Shown: one piece after another, positions 59,208 through 64,000 of the stretch | Layout: every line of letters begins with the position of its first letter | Numbering within the stretch: position 1 is the first letter of the stretch | Assembly (NCBI GenBank): GCA_025360015.1 | Contig: JANYCZ010000057.1 | Location: 1-64,000 of the forward strand | Reading direction: 5' to 3' | From: Verrucomicrobiota bacterium | GTDB lineage: Bacteria; Verrucomicrobiota; Verrucomicrobiia; Verrucomicrobiales; Verrucomicrobiaceae | DNA length: 64,000 bases | The notes under the pieces: generated by a model | What the model saw: only the letters and a program-made list of their open reading frames with translations | Databases searched by the model: none | Told to the model about the DNA's origin: nothing | Made by a program: the position numbers and the translations under genes

Positions 59208-61255
59208 ATACTGAACTCACCCGCCGCATCGACGTTGCCCAAGCCCAGGCTGACAACGCACGTGAAATCCTCCGCCGCGAATGGCTCTCCACCAACGGTC
59301 TCGGAGGCTATGGCTCCGGCACCATCTCAGGGACGGTGACGCGGCGCTATCACGGACTTCTCGTCGCGGCATTGCCAGCGCCGTTTGGCCGTGTGGTCAT
59401 GCTCAATCATCTGGCCGAGCATCTGCGCCTGAATGAAAACCGCCGCGTGCTCATCGGCGGTGAGGAATCCCGCACGGCGGGGGAGAATGGCACGCAGGAG
59501 CATTACGTGAAAGAATTCCGGCTGGAGCATGGGCTGCCGGTCTGGGTGTTTGAAGCATGGGGCTACACCATTGAAAAACGGCTGCTGCTCATCCACGGGC
59601 AGAACACGGTACACATCACCTACAAGCTGCTGTCCGGGCAGGAATGCGCGAAGCTGGAGCTGTGCCCTTCGGTGCATTTCCGCCGCTATGAGCATGATGT
59701 CACGGAGCCCTTTGCTGCCGGTTATTCTTTGATGATCCATGAGCGGCGCTATGAGCTGGCCACCGCCGGGCTGCCCTATCCGCTGCGTTTGTATGTCAAT
59801 GACGACAAGGCCTGCTTCAGGCATGAGGGCGGGCAGGTGCGCGAGATCGGCTATCAGGAAGAGGCGGATCGCGGCTACCATTCGCGCGGCATGCTGTGGA
59901 GTCCCGGTGCGTTTACGATTGATCTACGGCCGAACCGTCCCGTGACGCTGGTGGCTTCGACGGAGGACTGGGCCTCCATCCTGGCGATTGATCCCGAGTC
60001 CGCGCTGGCGGCGGATCTGGCACGGCGTCAGCGTCTGGTGGACGCCACGCAGCCGGTGGTACAAACAGCGCCTGCTTCTGAGCTGGTGCTCGCGGCGGAT
60101 CAGTTCATCATCACGCCGGCAGGGCGAATCGAAGACGCGGCGCGTGCCAGGGCCGGTGGCGATGAAGTGCGCACGGTGATTGCGGGTTATCACTGGTTCA
60201 CCGACTGGGGGCGCGATACGATGATCAGCCTCGAAGGGCTCACGCTGACCACGGGGCGCTATCATGAGGCGGCGTGGATTCTGCGGACCTTTGCGTACTA
60301 TATCCGCGATGGTCTGATCCCGAACTACTTTCCGGATGGGGAGAGGGAAGGGGTGTACCACACGGCGGATGCCACGATGTGGTTCTTCCACGCGCTGGAC
60401 CGCTACCTGCATGCCACGAATGACCGGGGTACGCTGCAACTGCTGCTGCCAAAGCTGGTGGACATCATTGAGCATCATCTGCGTGGCACGCGCTTTGGCA
60501 TTGGCGTGGATCATGGGGACGGGCTGCTCAAACAGGGGGCAGAAGGCTACCAGCTCACGTGGATGGATGCGAAGGTGGACGGCTGGGTGGTCACGCCGCG
60601 CCGGGGCAAAGCCGTAGAAATCAATGCGCTGTGGTACAACGCCCTGTGCCTGCTCACGGAATGGCTGCGCGCTGAGCAGGGCGCGGAGGCCGCCGCGCCC
60701 TATGAGGAGCATGCGAAACGCGCACGTGAATCCTTCAACCGACGCTTCTGGTCTGAAGAGCGCGGGTATCTGCTGGATGTGGTAGACGGGGAGCATGGGG
60801 ATGACGCCGCCATCCGGCCCAATCAAATTTTCAGCATCTCGCTGCCGCACCCGGTGCTGGATGAAGCGCACTGGCCGGCGGTGCTGGAAAAGGTGCGCTC
60901 GGAGCTGCTCACGCCCGTGGGCCTGCGCTCGCTCTCTCGCGGACATCCTGACTACAAGGCGCGTTACTTTGGGGATCTGCGCGCGCGCGATGCGGCCTAT
61001 CATCAGGGTACGGTCTGGGCCTGGCTCATTGGCCCGTTTGTGGATGCGTGGCTAAAGGTTCATCCAGATGACCGCGGAGGCGCACGTCATTTCCTGGATG
61101 GTCTCATCAAACATCTCGATCAAGGCTGCGTGGGCTCCATCAGTGAAGTCTTCGATGCCGAAGAACCGTTCACGCAGCGCGCGTGCATCGCCCAGGCATG
61201 GAGTGTGGCCGAGGTGCTGCGCTGCTGGGCCAAGACTGCGGAGCCTGCTGCATAA
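59204..61255 (+). CDS. Glycogen debranching enzyme, GDE/GH133-like
   Basis: 683 residues. N-terminal domain of the archaeal-type GDE (EWLSTNGLGGYGSGTISGTVTRRYHGLLVA, about 25-55) and an (alpha/alpha)6 barrel with DWGRDTMISLEGL, and HQGTVWAWLIGPFVDA near the end. It hydrolyses alpha-1,6 branches by an amylo-1,6-glucosidase activity. The start overlaps treZ by four bases and glgX starts 98 bp after its stop, so the three form a probable operon. It is a different enzyme type from GlgX, giving two ways to debranch. Confidence 0.9.
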   Translation: MNTELTRRIDVAQAQADNAREILRREWLSTNGLGGYGSGTISGTVTRRYHGLLVAALPAPFGRVVMLNHLAEHLRLNENRRVLIGGEESRTAGENGTQEHYVKEFRLEHGLPVWVFEAWGYTIEKRLLLIHGQNTVHITYKLLSGQECAKLELCPSVHFRRYEHDVTEPFAAGYSLMIHERRYELATAGLPYPLRLYVNDDKACFRHEGGQVREIGYQEEADRGYHSRGMLWSPGAFTIDLRPNRPVTLVASTEDWASILAIDPESALAADLARRQRLVDATQPVVQTAPASELVLAADQFIITPAGRIEDAARARAGGDEVRTVIAGYHWFTDWGRDTMISLEGLTLTTGRYHEAAWILRTFAYYIRDGLIPNYFPDGEREGVYHTADATMWFFHALDRYLHATNDRGTLQLLLPKLVDIIEHHLRGTRFGIGVDHGDGLLKQGAEGYQLTWMDAKVDGWVVTPRRGKAVEINALWYNALCLLTEWLRAEQGAEAAAPYEEHAKRARESFNRRFWSEERGYLLDVVDGEHGDDAAIRPNQIFSISLPHPVLDEAHWPAVLEKVRSELLTPVGLRSLSRGHPDYKARYFGDLRARDAAYHQGTVWAWLIGPFVDAWLKVHPDDRGGARHFLDGLIKHLDQGCVGSISEVFDAEEPFTQRACIAQAWSVAEVLRCWAKTAEPAA

Positions 61256-61353
61256 TCTGTGTTTGAAGCGTGCAAATCGCGTGCGCGGACTACGTCCGAT
61301 GCGGGTGCGCTGTGCGATTCTGCGGAGCATATCTACCCACGAACCCCCACAAC

Positions 61354-63486
61354 ATGAATCCATTTCGAATGAGGCAAGGTCATCCGTATCCGCTGGGAGC
61401 GACCTGGGACGGCAAGGGCACCAACTTCGCACTCTTCAGTGAACATGCTGAAAAGGTGGAGCTCTGCCTTTTTGACCCACAAGACCCGCAGAAAGAGATT
61501 GCGAGGCGGCGGCTGGTGGAAAAGACGGACCATGTGTTCCATGGCTATCTGCCGGACGTGAACCCGGGCATGCTCTACGGTTATCGTGTTCATGGACCGT
61601 GGAAGCCGGAGGAGGGGCATCGGTTCAATCCGCGCAAGCTGCTACTTGATCCGTATGCAAAGTCCATCACTGGAGATTTCATCTGGCAGGAGGAAATGTA
61701 TCCCTACCGCTTCGGCGGGAATGAAGACTTTGAAAGAGACACGCGGGACAATGCCGCACTGATGCCACGCTGCGTGGTGATCGATGATGCCTTCGACTGG
61801 AGCGGCGATGAGCGCATCGCGCGGCCGATGGTAGAGACCGTGATCTACGAAGTGCATGTGAAGGGCTTTTCCAAACTATGGGCCGCGATTCCCAAGAAGC
61901 TACGTGGTACGTACGCGGGGCTCGGTTCACGTGCGGCCCTGGCGTATTTCAAGCAACTGGGCGTCACCGCTGTGGAACTGCAGCCGGTGCATCATTTTGT
62001 AAACGATCACTTTCTCAAGGAGCGAGGACTGACGAACTACTGGGGCTACTCTTCCATCGGTTACTTCGCGCCGGAGTCACGCTATTCTTCCGAAGGGGGG
62101 GGCGGGCAGCAGGTGGTGGAGTTCAAGCAGATGGTGAAGAACCTGCACGCAGCAGGGATCGAGGTGATCCTGGATGTGGTGTACAATCACACGGCTGAGG
62201 GCAACCACCTTGGGCCGATGCTCTCGTTTAAAGGCATCGACAACGCGAGTTACTACCGCTGCGTGGCGGGATCGCCGCGGCATTACATGGATTACACCGG
62301 CACAGGCAACACGCTGAACATGCGGCACCCGCGCGTGCTGCAACTGGTGATGGACTCGCTGCGCTACTTTGCCACCGAATGCCATGTGGACGGCTTCCGC
62401 TTTGACCTGGCCTCCACGCTGGCACGCGGTCTGCATGAAGTGGACAAGCTGGGCGGCTTTTTTGACATCATCCATCAGGACCCGGTGCTGCAGCGCGTGA
62501 AGCTCATCGCCGAGCCGTGGGACGTGGGTGAAGGCGGCTACCAGGTGGGTAATTTCCCGGTGGGCTGGGCGGAGTGGAACGGGAAGTACCGGGACTGCGT
62601 GCGCGCCTACTGGAAAGGTGACGACTCGCAGGTGGCCGAACTCGCGGCGCGGCTGACGGGATCCAGCGATCTCTACCAGAACGACGGACGGCGGCCGTAT
62701 GCCAGCATCAACTACGTCACCGCGCATGATGGCTACACGCTGCATGATCTGGTGAGCTACAACGACAAGCACAACGAGGCCAACGGTGAGAATGGTAATG
62801 ACGGCGACAACATGAACCACTCATGGAACTGCGGTGCGGAAGGTCCGACCGATGACCCTGCCGTGAACACACTGCGACGCCGGCAGAAGCGCAATCTGCT
62901 GGCCACGCTGATGCTCTCCCAGGGCGTGCCCATGCTGTGCGGCGGCGACGAGTATGGCCGCACCCAGCAGGGTAACAATAACGCCTACTGCCAGGACAAC
63001 GAGATCAGCTGGCTCAACTGGAAGCGCACGCCTGAGGAGCAGGCGCAGACGGACTTCACCGCGCGACTGATCGCCTTTCGGCGCAAGCATCCGATTTTCC
63101 GGAGGCCCAAGTTTTTTTACGGTCGCAAAGTGCGTGGCGCGGACGTGAAGGACATCATGTGGCTCAATCCTCTGGGCCGGGAGATGAACGACGATGAGTG
63201 GACCACCCACTTCGTCAAAACCCTGGGCGTGCTGCTCAGCGGCGAGGCGCAGGATGTGCGGGACTGGCACGGCACGCCGGTGCGTGATGATACCTTCCTG
63301 ATGCTGCTCAATGCCTCGCACCAGCCGGTGGATTTCACCCTGCCAAATTACAACGCGCAGCGCTGGGAAATCGTGATGGACACGGCCTCTGAGACCGGCT
63401 TTCTGGACGTGCCCGCGGGTTATGACGCGGGAGTCAAGCTGCCGCTGCCAGAGCGGTGCTTTGTGCTGCTGCGGCGAGTGACGTGA
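61354..63486 (+). CDS. glgX: Glycogen debranching enzyme GlgX (isoamylase type, GH13)
   Basis: 710 residues from the ATG at 61354, starting MNPFRMRQGHPYPLGATWDG. CBM48 domain (FALFSEHAEKVELCLFD) then the GH13 barrel with DVVYNHTAEGN, GFRFDLAS with the nucleophile, IAEPWDVG with the acid Glu, and VTAHDGYTL. The glycine- and Asn-rich NDGDN loop and GDEYGRTQQGNNNAYCQDN are GlgX hallmarks. It removes outer branches left by phosphorylase. It is the third gene of the cluster, convergent to the esterase gene, three bases apart. Confidence 0.95.
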   Translation: MNPFRMRQGHPYPLGATWDGKGTNFALFSEHAEKVELCLFDPQDPQKEIARRRLVEKTDHVFHGYLPDVNPGMLYGYRVHGPWKPEEGHRFNPRKLLLDPYAKSITGDFIWQEEMYPYRFGGNEDFERDTRDNAALMPRCVVIDDAFDWSGDERIARPMVETVIYEVHVKGFSKLWAAIPKKLRGTYAGLGSRAALAYFKQLGVTAVELQPVHHFVNDHFLKERGLTNYWGYSSIGYFAPESRYSSEGGGGQQVVEFKQMVKNLHAAGIEVILDVVYNHTAEGNHLGPMLSFKGIDNASYYRCVAGSPRHYMDYTGTGNTLNMRHPRVLQLVMDSLRYFATECHVDGFRFDLASTLARGLHEVDKLGGFFDIIHQDPVLQRVKLIAEPWDVGEGGYQVGNFPVGWAEWNGKYRDCVRAYWKGDDSQVAELAARLTGSSDLYQNDGRRPYASINYVTAHDGYTLHDLVSYNDKHNEANGENGNDGDNMNHSWNCGAEGPTDDPAVNTLRRRQKRNLLATLMLSQGVPMLCGGDEYGRTQQGNNNAYCQDNEISWLNWKRTPEEQAQTDFTARLIAFRRKHPIFRRPKFFYGRKVRGADVKDIMWLNPLGREMNDDEWTTHFVKTLGVLLSGEAQDVRDWHGTPVRDDTFLMLLNASHQPVDFTLPNYNAQRWEIVMDTASETGFLDVPAGYDAGVKLPLPERCFVLLRRVT

Positions 63487-63489
63487 GGA

Positions 63490-64000
63490 TTACTTCGCAG
63501 CGGGATAACCCTGCCAGAGCCACTCCAGCGCCTCGGGAAGGATCTGGGGCTTGGCGGGGCCGACGCTGTGGCCGGCGTTGAGGCAATAGACGTATTGATA
63601 GTGGTAGCCTTTGTCCTTCAAGACTTTGGCCATGCGGTTGTTCGCCTCCACCCAGTCGTGCATGTCGTCGCGCATGACATTGGGATTGAGCAGGTCGCGA
63701 TCTCCGACGGCCATCCAGATGCGCAGGGGTTTCACGGGGCTTTCAGGAATGAGCTTGCTGTGGAAGCCCCACGCGCCATCGGGTGTCTCGGGATTGAAGG
63801 GCCACTGCTGGTTCACATAGGTGCCGGAGAATGTGAGTACGCGGTGGTACCATTCGGGATGATACCAGGCCATGGCGAGCGCTGCGGAGCCGCCGGAACT
63901 GTTGCCCATCGTTGCGCGGCCTTCGGGGTCTTGGGTGAGTTTCACGCCGTAGTTTTTTTCAACCAGCGGCAGCACTTCGTTTTCGATGAACTCGGCATAC
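63490..64000 (-). CDS. Esterase-like alpha/beta hydrolase, N-terminus outside window
   Basis: The visible 170 residues are the C-terminal part of an enterochelin-esterase-like alpha/beta hydrolase. The nucleophile elbow is GNSSGG (serine in G-x-S-x-G), then VGDRDLLNP gives the acid and AGHSVGPAKP the His. The frame continues upstream past the window edge (residues YAEFIENEVLPLVEKNYG before the first ATG), so the gene is partial. Such proteins cut esters of sugars or siderophores. The stop lies three bases from the convergent glgX stop. Confidence 0.85.
   Translation of the reverse strand, partial: YAEFIENEVLPLVEKNYGVKLTQDPEGRATMGNSSGGSAALAMAWYHPEWYHRVLTFSGTYVNQQWPFNPETPDGAWGFHSKLIPESPVKPLRIWMAVGDRDLLNPNVMRDDMHDWVEANNRMAKVLKDKGYHYQYVYCLNAGHSVGPAKPQILPEALEWLWQGYPAAK

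Noticed and set aside
1-64000. tRNA, rRNA and tmRNA genes
   Set aside because: I looked by eye for T-loop (GGTTCGAATCC-like) and other hallmark sequences and found none. A covariance scan would be needed to exclude them fully.

Overview
The window looks like a chromosomal segment of a GC-rich member of the Verrucomicrobiota (PVC superphylum), probably near Prosthecobacter/Verrucomicrobium. This is inferred from family content only: a PVC-type heme protein with a fused carbohydrate-binding-like domain, a secreted sulfatase, a giant RCC1-repeat secreted protein, Lnt, paired PilT ATPases, and many genes without a recognisable Shine-Dalgarno sequence. No rRNA, tRNA, CRISPR array, prophage or intact insertion sequence was seen. 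Genes are densely packed on both strands.

Layout. 0.2-3.7 kb (minus): macro-domain protein, VOC protein, small membrane protein, DsbD and a CDGSH iron-sulfur protein. 3.9-10.3 kb: a 2132-residue secreted protein with three modules, each holding exactly seven RCC1 repeats. 10.4-12.1 kb: pyrD and an overlapping SGNH esterase. 12.25-14.05 kb: ribosomal operon rpmJ-rpsM-rpsK-rpsD, in which S11 carries an unusual Ala/Pro-rich N-terminal tail; a strong terminator follows rpsD. 14.1-20.5 kb: DUF971, YjbQ, peroxiredoxin, PVC heme protein and Lnt. 20.5-26.9 kb (minus): a probable six-gene unit joining a YqjD/YqjE-like trio to two PilT-type ATPases and a Pro/Glu-rich membrane protein, with two paralogous membrane-anchored coiled-coil proteins upstream. 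26.9-35.3 kb: sulfatase, HrpB helicase, HEAT-like protein, MDR oxidoreductase, LOG-family protein and an exported amidohydrolase.

35.3-51.5 kb reads like a general-stress or desiccation island: DUF892, DUF3309, topoisomerase IB, a zinc metallopeptidase, Ku, a Thr-rich lipoprotein, a CBS protein, an ECF sigma factor, an EEP nuclease/phosphatase, a cardiolipin synthase-like PLD enzyme, DUF421, a small basic protein, a frameshifted VOC gene, nitroreductase, GH15, an atypical Nramp transporter, a general-stress-type SDR and DUF72. 51.5-54.9 kb encodes three secreted proteins, two sharing a small beta domain and one with minisatellite-encoded repeats. 55.4-57.0 kb encodes a flavodoxin-fold quinone reductase fused to a UbiA prenyltransferase. 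57.3-63.5 kb is an alpha-glucan/trehalose cluster (treZ, GH133-like debranching enzyme, glgX), followed by an esterase cut by the window edge.

Non-coding structure is rich: a 183-bp MITE-like element with 28-bp inverted ends, several REP-like palindromes, GTCAAG clusters upstream of three minus-strand genes, several intrinsic terminators, and two homologous intergenic elements with the architecture of a small RNA family (about 49.45-49.55 and 52.39-52.49 kb). The items I would check first are the quinone reductase-UbiA fusion, the twin small-RNA candidates, the 3x7 RCC1 protein, the atypical Nramp transporter and the MITE-like element.
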